Assembly: GCA_004802725.1 (NCBI GenBank)
Contig: SGPM01000079.1
Location: 1 to 64,000 of the forward strand
Source: Antrodiella citrinella
Lineage: Eukaryota; Basidiomycota; Agaricomycetes; Polyporales; Steccherinaceae
Length of the DNA stretch: 64,000 nt
Reading direction: 5' to 3'
The notes beneath the pieces are model-generated. The model made no database searches and was not told the origin of the DNA. It worked only from the letters and a program-made list of their open reading frames with translations. Numbering within the stretch: the first letter of the stretch is position 1; each line of letters opens with the position of its first letter. Below, piece after piece: positions 23,347 through 35,340 of the stretch. The position numbers and the translations under genes are program-made.

Positions 23347-25460
23347 TCAGATTGTGATTGTGATATGAATGAATCGTCCCAGATGTGTACCGTTGGTCGT
23401 TTGGTACGCTGTAATGTTTTCTCGTACAGGGTATGCGGCGTTGCTCGATCGAGGCGTGAATAAACGAGGGTGTGTCTTGGGATTTCTAAGGGCGGGGGTT
23501 ATCAGGGCGATAAAGCGCACTATATAATTTGACCACACATATGATCACGCCGTCCCCAACCTCCGTGTTGAGTTCGATGGGGTTTCCATACTCGTCTTTC
23601 CCTGCAGCGATGTCGAATGTATACAGCATGTGAGCAGCAAAAATATTCAGGGAAGACGCCACGAGGAAACGTCTAGGGCAGATGCTGAAGTAGAATTAGA
23701 CGTTGTCAGGGCTCTGGCGCAAGACACCGAGTGAGCTGTTGCGGAAACCTACCGTCTACGGAACCCAAACGCTATTGCAGCAGGGTCTCGTACATTCGGG
23801 TTAATCTTACCATCTTTGATGAAGCGCTCCGGTTTGAAGGCCTCCGGATCAGGATAAACCTCTGGGTCGTGCAGCATTGCCCTGACACTGTAAGGTCAAA
23901 GGTGAGACGTAGATGTGATGGAATCGCTCTAACTACTGACCAGCCGTTCTATTGTGCAGATGTCAGACAGCTGCGACAGATGGCTTAGGGGATTGAAGAA
24001 TGCACTCAGGCTCACAGCCAATACCGCGGCGTCCTTCGGAATCAGATAACCCTTGTAAACGTCGTCTTCCTGAACTGGATGCATCGCGCCTACTGGGGTG
24101 ACCGGAATCCAGTGGTATATCTCGAGTATGATAGCCTGAATATACACGAGGGATTCCAAGTCATATAATTCGGGCAACCTATTCCCACCAATCACAGCGT
24201 CAAGCTCAGCCTAAGCCTTCTTCTGGACGTCTGGAAATAGGGCCATCGCTAACGTGAATACCTCGGCGGAAGAAATAGTCTATTGTCATCCGGTTAGTTC
24301 ACATTTGTACAGGATATCAGCCATTGCCATGTAAGGCGAAAGCGTCGAGGACGCTTACCAGCATAAAGCGCACCAGTGGCGCCTCTAGTCATTCGATCTT
24401 GTTCTCTCGTAAGGTCTGTCGTCTTGTGATGTTCTTGTAGATCAGGTATCAGGGAAGCAACAATACAAGGTTTGGCATCTCTACGCGTCTACAAAAGGTC
24501 ATGAAACAAGCAGTTGTCAAGGGATACCCAATGAGCGCACTTACAAATTGCCGTTTGACGTTGTCGAATGGTGTGTCTCGCATGGCCTCAATGAAAGGCT
24601 TATATTCCTCCCCTACTTTCCTGCTCGCCGTGCCGGGTACCCAGCTATAAATGTACTTGAGGATCGGCAAAAAATCCACCCACCATGCCCCTGGTGTCAG
24701 AGCAATACTGAATCCAATTCCTGCCTTCTGTGCGAGTTCGATGTAGTCATCGTCTAGACCCTTGTTACGCATACCATATACTATATTCAATACGATAGTG
24801 ACGAAGATCCTGCCAAATACCACTCAATTCCCAATGTCTTCAATGCAAAATAAGGACAACTCACTGATGGACGTGCTTCAGGGCATCTTCAGGCGAGTCC
24901 AAGATTCGCAGAAGGCTAGCTCGAATTTCGTCGCGTTGTGTACTCTGGTATTCTTGTACTACATCCTTGTTGAAGTATTGATGAGTAATACGACGGTGTA
25001 CACGCCAGTCCGCATCGTATGCCACAACGGCTATGTTCCATTCCCAACCTATCCTGCGCGTGCGACGTCAGACACGCCGATAGCTTGAAAGTGGATTATA
25101 CGTACAAATTGAGCACCTCAGTCATCGTCTTCTGGGAGTAGACCGCAGACCGCTTCTCGAGCAAGTCTACGGCGGCTTCGTAAGACCCGAGAAGCACGAC
25201 CGACTTTCCTGGTAGCTTTGCGTGAACGACATCTCCTGAATATGCATGTATGAGCGGAAGACGGTAGGACATTGCAAGACGATGGGTGTACCATACAGAT
25301 CGCTCCATTCTTTGCATTTGAACCATTGAGCGTTCTTGGACATGGTCTCTGCGAACGGACAATAGTGAGATCAACTGACGAACTCACATGCCAAGCATGA
25401 GCATAACAGAAGGTAGCAGATGACCTGGGCTCGAACTGTTTCGATACTTTCCATAATCAT
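23347..25460 (-). pseudogene. Cytochrome P450 pseudogene
   Basis: Clearly derived from a fungal heme monooxygenase of the O-methylsterigmatocystin oxidoreductase-like type. Exon pieces in order are: a membrane helix (VICYLLLCSCLA), WFKCKEWSDLYG, DVVHAKLPGKSVVLLGSYEA, LLEKRSAVYS, GWEWNIAVVAYDADWRVHRR, LNIVYGMRNKGLDDDYIELA, FLPILKYIYSWVPG, EAMRDTPFDNVKRQF, TISSAEVFTLAMALFPDVQKK, LPELYDLESLVYIQAIILE, MLHDPEVYPDPEAFKPERF and AIAFGF...ICP. Several lesions are present: the proline-rich hinge (PPGPxGxPxxGN) between the membrane helix and the first block is missing; an in-frame TAG at 24211-24213 replaces the Gln of KKAQAEL; the ExxR helix reads EIYH; the AGxDT segment cannot be assembled in frame; and the heme loop reads FGFRRRICPRR, both glycines being Arg although the Cys ligand remains. 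The C-terminal tail is also degraded. Confidence 0.85.
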
Positions 25461-25961
25461 CGCGCTCGTTTATGGATGCTAAGGCCAGTGATACCTATAC
25501 ATAATAACAAGACGATTACTGCAGTAACCGAAACAGGGCTTACTTTACATGTTATACAGTGGCATTTGTATCTTTACCGCATACCCGACAGATGATGGCT
25601 GTTCTGACTTCAGCGAGAACTTGAACTCGAGCAAACAAAAAATAGAGAAACGAAAGTGTGGCGTTGCCTTGGCGTCGGTCACGCGCTACTGTAACACTCA
25701 TCACAGGTCACAAACTGTCACGAGTGACGCATGAGATGAACAAAGCTGACAGCAGACAACAGCAAGAGAAATTAGAATGAACGGATGGCCAGAGTACATG
25801 TAGCCGTAATATTGAATACATCGAACATCGGACGTGAGTGATAGCGAGACAGCAAAGAAGTGGACCGCGAACGAATAAGCATAGATGAGAGCAAGGAACG
25901 ACAAAGGGAAATGTCAAGAAATAAAGCGATAGCATCGTAAGTAGCAAATAATGTTCAACGT
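25461..25961. other. Intergenic
   Basis: Between the start of the P450 pseudogene and the stop of the SCC3 gene, both minus strand. Purine-rich on the plus strand near 25860-25925, probably the 3' UTR of SCC3. No gene seen. Confidence 0.5.
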
Positions 25962-28900
25962 TCAATGGCGAACGCGTTTCCGACGAATCTGTATCTCACT
26001 GATGTGAGTTTCTTGAGAAGCGTTGAGAGGCGCTGGAGAGGCCGGAGGTTCTGAGAGCCGTGACTCCGCGTCGTCATCTTGTACTTGTGCTTCCTCCTCC
26101 TCTTGCACATCCGCAGGACCTTCCTCGTCTGGAGACCGAGCTCTTTTGCGCGGATTCGAAGGGGTCGTAAAGGGATCGGGACTTGAGTGCGCGGACGCCG
26201 GCGCGGGCGATTGTGGCATAGCAAACAGTGCAGGGGACTGGACTTGACTGACGGATCCGGATCGCTGTCTCGGAGTCGCAACATCTATCTCTGGCTCTGA
26301 CGGTGGGTTCGCGTCGTCTTCGGCGTCAGGTTGTTGTTGAGCGGGGCGTCGGACGGGCCGAGGCTTAGGTCGTGGAGCTGGCTCGGGCTCTGCATCCTTG
26401 CCGACGAAGTCGTCATCGTCATCCGTAGTGATAATTTCTGCACTTTTGTGTGCTTTCTTTGAAGCCTTCTTCCCTTTCTCGCCAGTTACTATTGGAGGAC
26501 AATCAGTATGTAGAAATATTACATTTCGGGGGTGCCGATGTCGCACCTTTGTCCTTAGCACTTGTCAGCCGCTTCTCATACGCTCGATATCCCTCCCAAA
26601 GTTTGGAAGTCGGCAAGACCTCCATGTTCGCTGAAGCGAGGACTTGATCAAGATGCGCTTTACTGAGATCCGGAATCATATGTCAGTGAGAAATCTAGTC
26701 AAAGTGTTGCCAACTCACATCTTCACCGAATCTCTACTATCAAGCATAGACGAAAGTGGGACCAAGACCTTGAAGAACATCAGAGCCTTGCTCAACGCCT
26801 TCTTGTTCTTCGCGGTTTCGTACGCGCCCAAGCGTTTGCCTATCCAAGTCAACGCGCTGGTGTGGGTCTCTACCACGAACTGACTGTCGAGGCGGCGAAC
26901 AACGGCAAGATGAGCACCACGAATCATAAGGGCACCGGCGAGTGATTTAGCTAGGGAGACGGTGTGGTCTTCTGAGTCGGTGATGCCGTCGAGATACAGC
27001 TGGAATGACTGAAATAATGATGATGAGAAAGATGAGAGGTATGTGGACGAGAAGGAACACTTACATCCTGCAGAGATTGGAGGAAAACCTCCACGACAGC
27101 GGCACCTTGCCCGTTGTACATCCCCTCTTCCCGGAGGATATCAACAATAACCTTCGAACACAAATCATACACCGGCCCCAAACGACCAAAATGCGCGAGC
27201 AGAGTAGAGGAATGTCGATAATGAATCGCACCGGTCTTGATAGCCCTGAGGAAAGTCGCGATGACGTTCATGAACGCGTACTCCCGCTCCAAATGGGATG
27301 ACGACGACTTGTTCACTGTCGCTGCTGCTGCTGCTGCTTTCTTCCCCTTGCCTTTCTTACGCTTCTTGCGCTTGGGGGCGTCCTCGTCGCCGCTGTCTGA
27401 AAGGTCGCTTTCTTCCTCGTCGCTCTCGTCCTCTGCATCGGGGGCGAGTTCTTCCAGTTCTTCCGCGTACCGCTCGATCTCGGCTTGCACAAATCCAGCA
27501 CATCGGTATTGGACTTCGTCTGTGAACGATAACGCGATAGTGGAGGTTGGTAAAGGCGCGTCTCCAGGCGATTGGCAGAAGAGTATGTGTAGGTTCATGA
27601 GATTTTGGAATGCCTACCTCAACAGATGTTAATCACAGCAGGTTACAAGCAGAGGAAAGAGACAAACCGCTCGTCTAACGCCTTCTGCTGTGTTCGACTG
27701 TGTCCCAACAGCAAATTCCAACAGCCTCTCCAACAACGCATCACGTTGCTCTTTGAGCTTATCTCTGAAAGCCACTTCGTCCTCTGAAGGCTCAGGGGCG
27801 CTCGTCAGAGCTCGCGCTTTCCACAGCACGTGCAGGTACAAAACTTGAAGGGCTTGGTCAATCATCTACAGAACCAAGTCAGTGCTCCGTGCAACTAGAT
27901 TTGCGGAGAACTGCTTACTTGTTCTTCCTCTTTGTACCCTAACCTGCCACGGTCCGCGAGAGCACTGACAATATCCCATGCACTGGTTTGCTTTCCACCT
28001 TCATCCTCCTCCATCCATGCGATCATGTCCCTCGTTCCCGCCAACACAGACAGCCGCGCGCAGATCGCTGTCAGAGCCAATACTTCGTCCTCGTTGAACG
28101 AAGCGACTTCCAGTTCATCTCGATCTGCGATCGCATCGCGCAGTGAGGATGCCAGCTCCTCTTCCAGTTCCAAGATCTTCGTACTATTGGCGTTTGATAA
28201 ACTGGTTGTGTCCAGCATGTAGCGGATCGTGGCGACGGCATTTGTGAGGACGGCTGGTGCAGAGTGGGAGAGGAACTGTTTCGTGATGTCTTCCCATAGG
28301 GTTGAGTACGCCTAAAGATACATTAAATTACAACGTGAAAATAAAGCATCGACTGAGACATACCGTCATCATTCTCATCTCGAGGTATTCGTCCAGGTTC
28401 ATTAGCTGAGGGAGGAGCAAGACATCGCTCATTCGACTCTCGTCAGACTGGTACTTCATCAAAAGTGCAGGAAGACTTTTGATGAGAGCACGAGTGATGC
28501 TAGATGTGATCACTTCGTCCTCGCCCTACAGCAGGAACATACCGTGTCAGACACGATGCCATCGATACCGACGACGACTTACCTTCTTTGCGCCTACAGC
28601 TTGTAGCTTCGTCTTCCGCAGCGATGCAATAAACACTTCCAGCAACGAGCCCTCTTCTACTTCCTCCAGCCGCCACGCTTCATCGACCGGCTCCGCGGCC
28701 TTCTTGTTCTTCGTACGACGGCCCCGGCTCTGAGACGAAGGTGCCTCTCCGGCAGCGGAATGATCCAAGAGCAAAACTTCCAACAGAGTCTCCCAATCAC
28801 CCACCGACTCAATCTCGTCCCACAGGGCTTCCACCGCTAGAGACGTCCGACCCTTGTGCTTGGTTCCTGCAAGTGCCATAATCGCTTTCCCCTTCGTGCG

Positions 28901-30809
28901 TCTGGAGGATGTCTCAGATTGAGACTCGTCGTCAGGCAGATCCTCGTCCTCGACGTTCTTGCCGGAATCCAGCATCTTGCCCCACTTCACAAGTAACATC
29001 ACCAAGACCTTCACACCGACCATGTTCTTCTCTTTCCCCGTCGCCTTCTTCCCAACCAGTCGTTCCTCCACCTTCTCCTCCCACACGCCCTTCACGAATC
29101 CACTCACAGCCCGTCTGATCTTTGCTTCCTCATCGAATACAAGCAGACACAGCTTCTCCGCCTGCTCGTCCTCCAACAAGCCATTCGTGTTGATCGCCTG
29201 CAAGACCTGCACGACCGCGATGCGCACTTGCATCTCCGTGTCGCCCATCGCCATCTCCACGAGCCGCGACTTGAAGCGTTCGGTGAAATGCTGCAGGGCA
29301 CCGACGCTGATGTGATCGGGTTGGTCGTATGCGCGAGAGAGGGCTCTGACGGCTTCGAGCCGGACGCCAGTGTTGGAATCGGAGAGGACCCAGCCGACGT
29401 ACCGCAGATAGGCACCGTCGATGAAGTGCGAAGCGTATCGTTCGAACCAGAGTCCCATCGCACGAACACATTCGGCGCGGATGTTGGGGTCCAGATCTCG
29501 GTAGCGGTGAACGAACACACTATGCCTGGGATCAGGCGAGTCGCATATGTGACGTATGAATGGACTCACCCATCCACGAATTCTTTCAAGAATTCCGCCA
29601 CCTTCGTCCTTCTTTCCCGCACCTCTCCAGCTTTCGCCTGTAGCTCCTTCACCCTGGCCGCGTTCCCGTCGTTCTTCCGCTTTCTCTCACCCTCTCTCTG
29701 CCTGCTGACCGTTTCCGCCTCTTTCTCCACTTCCGCAGCAACTTCGCACAGGGCTGTCTCCACCTCCAACGCGACGACTGTCGCCGTGTGTCTAAATGCA
29801 CGGATTTGCGAGGAAGACATGGCCACCACCCATGCTTGTAACGTCGGGATAAGGTCTGAGATATATAGCTGACCGAGCGCGGCTGCTGAACTGACCAGAC
29901 GGGACAGAAATTCGGAGAGGGACTTGCGGAACTTCTTGAATGCGGGAAGTTTGGAGGTGAGAGGGTACACTGGAGAGTCATCCTTGCAACGATGTCAGTA
30001 AAGAACATATGACAGTTGTTGTAGTGTACCTGTTTCAGAGCTTCTGTGAAGTTGTCCAGTGCATCCACGACACCATCGTAGTCTACGACCTCGTCGGCAT
30101 TGACGCTGTCGTTACAACCGCAAGCTCGCAGAATGCAATTGATGAGTTCAGCTTGGCTGGCCCCGGGAGTTGTGGGTAATGACTCCAAGAAGTCTTCTGC
30201 CGTGGATTGAAGTGCCGCGAAAGGGTTCATGATCGCATCTATGAGGGAAAGGGGATGCATTGAGCAGCTATATGTGGCCAGACTGAGGCACGTACTGAAT
30301 AACGCGTTGTCCCCCGCAATTTTCGTGTCCTTTGCTACCTGCTCTGCATCAAACGTTACTCCATCCACCGCGGTCTTCTTCCCCCTCGTCTTTCCTGTTC
30401 CTCGTTTAGCTTTCGGCGCTGGAGGGAGCTTGACCTTCGCAGATGCCTTCGTCGTTCGGGGCTTCTTGGCTGCAGGTGGTCCTTTCGGTTTCGCCAGTGC
30501 TTTGGCTTTCCGTTTCGTTACAGGTTTGGGCTTCGGACCAGCAAAGTCTTCTTCGTTGTCAGCGTCCTCGTGCCCTGACTCTTCTTCGTCTTCTGGCTCC
30601 GAAGGTTTACTTTGAACTTCGTCATCTGAGGTCTCATCTGAACGTTTTCGCTTGGCGAGTGCACTATTGACTGATAGATGTATATCAGCTGGAGGTTTGG
30701 TAAGCTAATACAATATATGCCATAACGTACCAGAGAGAAACTGTGTAGCTTGCTTCTTATCTCGTTGGGAGCGACGGGGACCACCAGGAGAGTTCACCGC
30801 GTCCGACAT
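25962..30809 (-). CDS. SCC3: Cohesin subunit SCC3/STAG (stromal antigen), 1415 aa
   Basis: HEAT-repeat subunit of nuclear cohesin that binds Scc1/Rad21 and DNA and helps hold sister chromatids together. Twelve exons (30809-30731, 30670-30296, 30238-30030, 29982-29570, 29519-28583, 28525-28364, 28311-27919, 27865-27668, 27613-27065, 27008-26719, 26662-26547, 26488-25962) give one unbroken frame. The first 120 residues are basic and disordered (PRRSQRDKKQ, KPKPVTKRKAKALAKPKG). The STAG core starts around DNALFNAIMNPFAALQS and YPLTSKLPAFKKFRKSLSEF. The stromalin conserved domain lies near residues 365-420 (NIRAECVRAMGLWFERYASH, LRYVGWVLSD, VRLEAVRALSRAY). There are acidic and Lys-rich linkers (DAEDESDEEESDLSD, PKRKKRKKGKGKK) and a disordered acidic tail ending RRKRVRH. 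It is a long gene with no frame error in 4.2 kb of coding sequence. Confidence 0.95.
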
Positions 30810-31148
30810 ATCAAGTAAATCGTCGCTGTTCAGCCGCAAATATCACAGAGTGAGTTGCAGCGAAGAAGGTAAGGATGAGGAACAATTCCGGGTCGCGACT
30901 TCTTGCCGCACCGTCCAAACGCGGCTCACGTGATCGATTCGCGTCTGTCACACGCTGTCACCGCTTCACAGCAGAGATCACGCCGTGACCATAACGCCCT
31001 TTGCTCCTGACCGGTGCCAGTGACATCATCCAGGCAACTCTCCTATAAAGTCGCCATGTATGCCCAAAGTCACAGTTGTCTCTTCTCCTCGACGTCTCTT
31101 TCTTTGTATTCCTGGTTTATACCTCTAATCCCATAGTTATTGCCATCG
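30810..31148. promoter_or_regulatory. Bidirectional promoter between SCC3 and a membrane-protein gene
   Basis: A 339-bp spacer between divergent start codons at 30809 (minus) and 31149 (plus). It holds a CACGTG palindrome at 30927-30932, a CRE-like TGACATCA at 31021-31028 and a TATAAA at 31044-31049, the last about 105 bp before the plus-strand ATG. Element functions are inferred from consensus only. Confidence 0.5.
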
Positions 31149-32489
31149 ATGGAGGTTGCCCCATTTGACTTCAATCATCCAGCCATGCGGGATTATCTCT
31201 CACTTGTGCGGTGAGTTCGTTTCAAAATGGACCTATAGACGTCTTGACTCAACTTTTCTAGGCTACAAGTATTGACACCACTATCTCTACTCATCAACAT
31301 TGCTACTGTAATGGTATGCTCGATTGTGATAGACCCAGGCCTCGGTAAGTGGGCTGTTTCGCTGCAAAAGTTGCTAGGATTGACGAAGCATTGCAGGTCA
31401 AATATCCAAGTTGCATCCTGCGGCAATTGCTCCAGAGCCATATATGATAGCCATTTACATAATAGCCATCTATCTCGGGCAGATAGGCTACTGTCTGCTC
31501 CTGGTGCTCGCTCGGAAACCCGAGACAAAGGTGCGCATTTTTGCCCTACGACATGTGCTGTAATATCGACATCTTCATAGAACACAATGGTTAAAGGGGT
31601 TGGATTGCCGTTAGTGTTTGCGAATTGGATTATGGCTGGATGGGCTATTGCATGGGTTAGTGCGTCGAGGGCTCTCATAGCATGCTAGGGACTAAATCTC
31701 GGGCAGCTCTTTCAAGCCTTCCTTGTCTCCACAATCCTTCTCGGAGTTCTTCTAGCCCTGCTAATATACGCCAATGTCGTACTACTCATATACCATCCAC
31801 CGACCAGCGAAAGGTGAGAACACATTCCAATTTCGTTGTGATATTCATTTACGATGCCTATTCGTAGGCCGTTTGACATTGCGCTCATACACGCACCGTT
31901 ACGGGCTTTTATGATTCTACCTCTTGGTGTCCTGTTTCCTTACAGCCTATTGTACGTTCTCGGACTATCTTTCTGTTTCCTGTGGATATCAGCTTAGTAA
32001 CGTCTATCTAGCGTCACCTTAGGCTGGACATGGACTCCCGGTGATCCAGCGTACTACGGTGATCACAAGTTGGCAGGGATGGGCTTTATGCTCGGCGTCA
32101 ATCTGCTTGGTTCGTGTCTTTCATTATGCTTAACGCACTCCAATTGACTCTTCTACTCAGGACTTGTTGTGATCGTCTTAAGACGTGACATTGTATGGTG
32201 CATCGCCGCCAGCTGGATATGTGCGAGCATATGGACACTTAAGCCCAAGGCGTTTGCTGTTTTCGTAAGTCTTTATTCTCCCTCATACGAACCACTTGCT
32301 CATCTCACGCCGCAGATTACCGTGGTCATATTCACGATCGTTCACCCGCTTGCGCTCGTAACATCGGCGTTGTTACTTCGTTTCCACAAGCGCGAGGGTG
32401 CGATCGCCTTACCGCCAGATGAGAACGCAAATCATACCGAGGTTCATCGTGGTCCCAGGGAGGTGGATGCCGAGGCACTTTGGGGCTAA
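31149..32489 (+). CDS. Multi-pass membrane protein of unknown function, 306 aa
   Basis: Nine short exons (31149-31210, 31262-31344, 31397-31530, 31581-31655, 31707-31813, 31868-31951, 32012-32109, 32161-32264, 32316-32489) join in frame throughout. Seven or eight hydrophobic helices are seen: PLSLLINIATVMVCSIVI, YMIAIYIIAIYLGQIGYCLL, LPLVFANWIMAGWAIAW, FLVSTILLGVLLALLIYANV, FMILPLGVLFPYSLF, MGFMLGVNLLGLVVIVL, a further CIAASWICASIW, and ITVVIFTIVHPLALVTSALL. A polar tail of about 35 residues follows (LPPDENANHTEV ... EVDAEALWG). The size and helix number resemble small fungal membrane families of unknown function such as DUF1774, but no diagnostic motif was recognised, so no function is assigned. 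It diverges from SCC3. Confidence 0.75.
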
Positions 32490-33099
32490 GATCGGCACAA
32501 CTGGCCAAGTCACTACCACTATACCTTTTTTCTTCATTCCTACGTCTTGAGGGACACAATCTCCTGTAGCCTACCTTCCTGTTGCACACTGGCAGTACTG
32601 ATTTTGTACCTTATGTCTGTAACACTCGAATATCAAGAATTAACAGCAATTTTGACACCTGGCGCAACGAACATGGTTTTACCTTCTTTCTAATGACTGG
32701 GAACCTGTCGTAGACTGTGATAGTAGATTGTGAGTGCGTCGTTCAGCTTGCACCAAGCTTCCGAGCGAATGCTACAGGGCGTCTATGTGCAGTTTACTCT
32801 TTGCCTCCCCCCATGGGCCCTCATCATCATCACGCCCTCGTCTTTCTTTCACGACGAATGACCGATCGCTGGTTGACAACATCTTGACTTGATGACTCTG
32901 AGAGTCTGATATCATCGCCTTGACTCTCAAAGCTGGCTTAGGATGATATCTGTGACCACATACATCCGTCGTTCAGACTTGGTTTAGTTCTTCTGTTCGG
33001 GTTGATTATCGGTGCGTATGGATGCATCCCAGCCAACTGCTCTATATTTTTCGTGGCGCACGTAGACATGAACATCGTGAAGTATGACATACGAAGCAA
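32490..33099. other. Intergenic
   Basis: 3' flank of the membrane-protein gene. A near-inverted pair of segments around 32890-32950 (gactctgagagtctgatatcatc / gactctcaaagctggcttagg) is the only structure noticed. No gene seen. Confidence 0.4.
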
Positions 33100-34430
33100 T
33101 TGGTTTTACACTGGCAGGCGCTAGCGACATCGTCTTCAATATCTCACTTACCGCGTTGTCTCAGTAGTCCACTCCAAAACCTTCTGAATACGCGAACTCG
33201 CCTCGCAAGAAGAATACAGCTCGACAAGCAAACGAGAAGTTGGTCGGCGCCCACTTTGCTGAACGTCATCGTCCCTAGATGGAATCCCTCCCACCCTACT
33301 TCCCCGAGGTCACCGTATCTTACTTCCTTGAACAACACAACTCCACAAGAAGGAGGTCAATCGAGCTATTCGGAATGTGCGACCGCGTATATTCAAGAAC
33401 GGTCGTTTGCCCGAATTCAAGTTTGGCAACACCGACGATATTGGCGACGTCAGGAGTCGTATATACCCTTCTCGCCGTGTTCCTACCTTACAGGTCAACG
33501 GTAACCTTGGCAATGCTGACACCAGTGGAAACGGTACCACCTCGATCATAGAGAACGAACTCCAAAGACCAACTTCCTCTCCTTCACAGTTACATATGCG
33601 ATATCGAAGGCGTCTGGTGGATCGCGATCTGGATTCTGTTATACACTGTTCCCCTCGCCGTCGCTTCTTCTGCAATCGACACCACGACTAAACTGCGTCA
33701 AGAAGCAGTAATAGACACACTATTCCCCGTCAGTCTACTGGGCTCGGCTCTACGGCTGCACTTTCTGACTAACTCTGAGGCGGTTGAGGATTACATGGAA
33801 CTTATTCCTGACACCTACTAACCCGTCATGAACGAAGTGCATGCAGCACGTACGTCCCTCACGAAAACGTACAAGCAGATCGAGGATCCTAAAGACCCCC
33901 TTCGCATCTATCTACGACGACTTCATCTTCATCTTCGAGGAGGCGGCATGTCTTGCAGCGGAGACAACCGCGGTGTTTATTTCAGATCACCGACATCAAT
34001 TGAAGGCGCAGGAGGATTTGGCCAAGATGGAGCAGGAGAAGGCTGATGCTAAGACGAAGAGAGATGAGGTGGTGGAGGTTGAAGTGGGAAGTGGAAGACG
34101 CGGAGGATGGAATGGATGTCACGGATTGCATTCAACTCAGTGCATCGAAAGGCAGCCGCTATCACGCGGGCAAGCAAGCGAAAACGCTCTGCAATAGAGC
34201 CCGACGTCCTTACAGGGCCCAGCTCGAAGCGCTCCAGGACCCATGGATCACCTCGTGCTTCTGCTTCGACGCGAATGGAGACAAGGTCGTCGAAGAAGGA
34301 GCAGCCATTATCGAGGGGAAGGCCAGGGAAGGCCAAGAGGACCAGCACCTGGGGAAAGAAGCGATAATCCATCCCGGCAATCTTTTCCAAGTATGTACTA
34401 ATACGAACGACTGAGCGACCACATGACAAT
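33100..34430 (+). other. Possible decayed or unresolved gene
   Basis: Several stretches look coding but cannot be chained confidently. After a CT-rich acceptor-like site (cttcacag ending 33589) a frame at 33591-33821 runs 76 codons without an ATG start. It encodes a hydrophobic helix (WWIAIWILLYTVPLAVASSA) followed by an amphipathic region (RQEAVIDTLFPVSLLGSALR) and a stop. From about 33900 another frame gives YDDFIFIFEEAACLAAETTA and a charged helix (QLKAQEDLAKMEQEKADAK). A third, ending 34367, gives a basic nuclear-like tail (TRASKRKRSAIE, SSKRSRTHGSPRASASTRM). I recognise no family. It could be a real gene with introns I failed to place, or the remains of two genes. Composition and strand bias are the only evidence. 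Confidence 0.3.
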
Positions 34431-35340
34431 GTTTGAGTTAACGAACGGACGATGATGATTTGTATCCTTAGCATGTTTCTCACTGATTCCCACCACACCT
34501 ACATTTTTTGATATCCAAACTTGTATACCTCACGATGGTCTCTTCTAGCAACTCAACTTTTCCTTGACTTTGCTATTGAATTCCGAACGACTCTGACAAG
34601 ACCTGAAGTGCCGCACTCTCGTCTGGATAGCACGTACAATGCGAATCCTGAAGTACACCTAAGCGACTGAAGTGCAATATCTGCTCCTGTGACCTCCGCA
34701 GTGTCTGAAGAAAAGTTTAGCTGAGGATTGACTTCTCCCGTTCAAAATGTCGCGTTCCTACACCCAAATTTTTGTACGTGTAGGAGCAGCCCAATGAGAT
34801 TTCAAACATGTATAGCAGGAAGGATTGTCACGACTCCCCGAACCATTGAACTGTGCAGCATGCACACGTGTGCAGAGCTCCGACCGGGATACAAGGCCCA
34901 CGAGTCTCAATCAGATAACCTTGCTTTCTGAGCTTCCGGTGCTCGCACGATCGGAGATGGAGCAGAGATAGGAGCAGAATAGTTCAGACTTGTCACAGAG
35001 TGACTATTGAATGGAAATGAGTGCAGTTAGCTGGATTTTTGTGTGGAAGTGCACTGTGGCGTGCACGGAGCCTCTGGACGTCCCAAAAGGGATGGAAATT
35101 TCCTGATTTGGTCTGGTTGAAGTCTTCGGCTTTTCCCGGATTTACGGTTTCATTGTTTTTTGAATTCCGGCTTCCAAAAAACCCGTCTTCTACGTACACA
35201 GGGGTGGATGTTACTCGACCAGTCGGACCATGTCGCTATAAGCTAGCAAGTCATAAAATGAGCTAGGTACGCCGTTCTTCTCGTTCAACTTCCCCTCTCA
35301 CATCTCATTACCCATATCACAATCGATATCCCACTAGACA
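34431..35340. other. Intergenic
   Basis: No convincing gene on either strand. A pyrimidine-rich segment (35280-35310) just before the aldo-keto reductase ATG looks like its promoter. Confidence 0.5.

Noticed and set aside
29228..29872. 214-aa plus-strand open frame
   Set aside because: Shadow of SCC3 exons 4 and 5, whose stromalin motifs are unmistakable on the minus strand.
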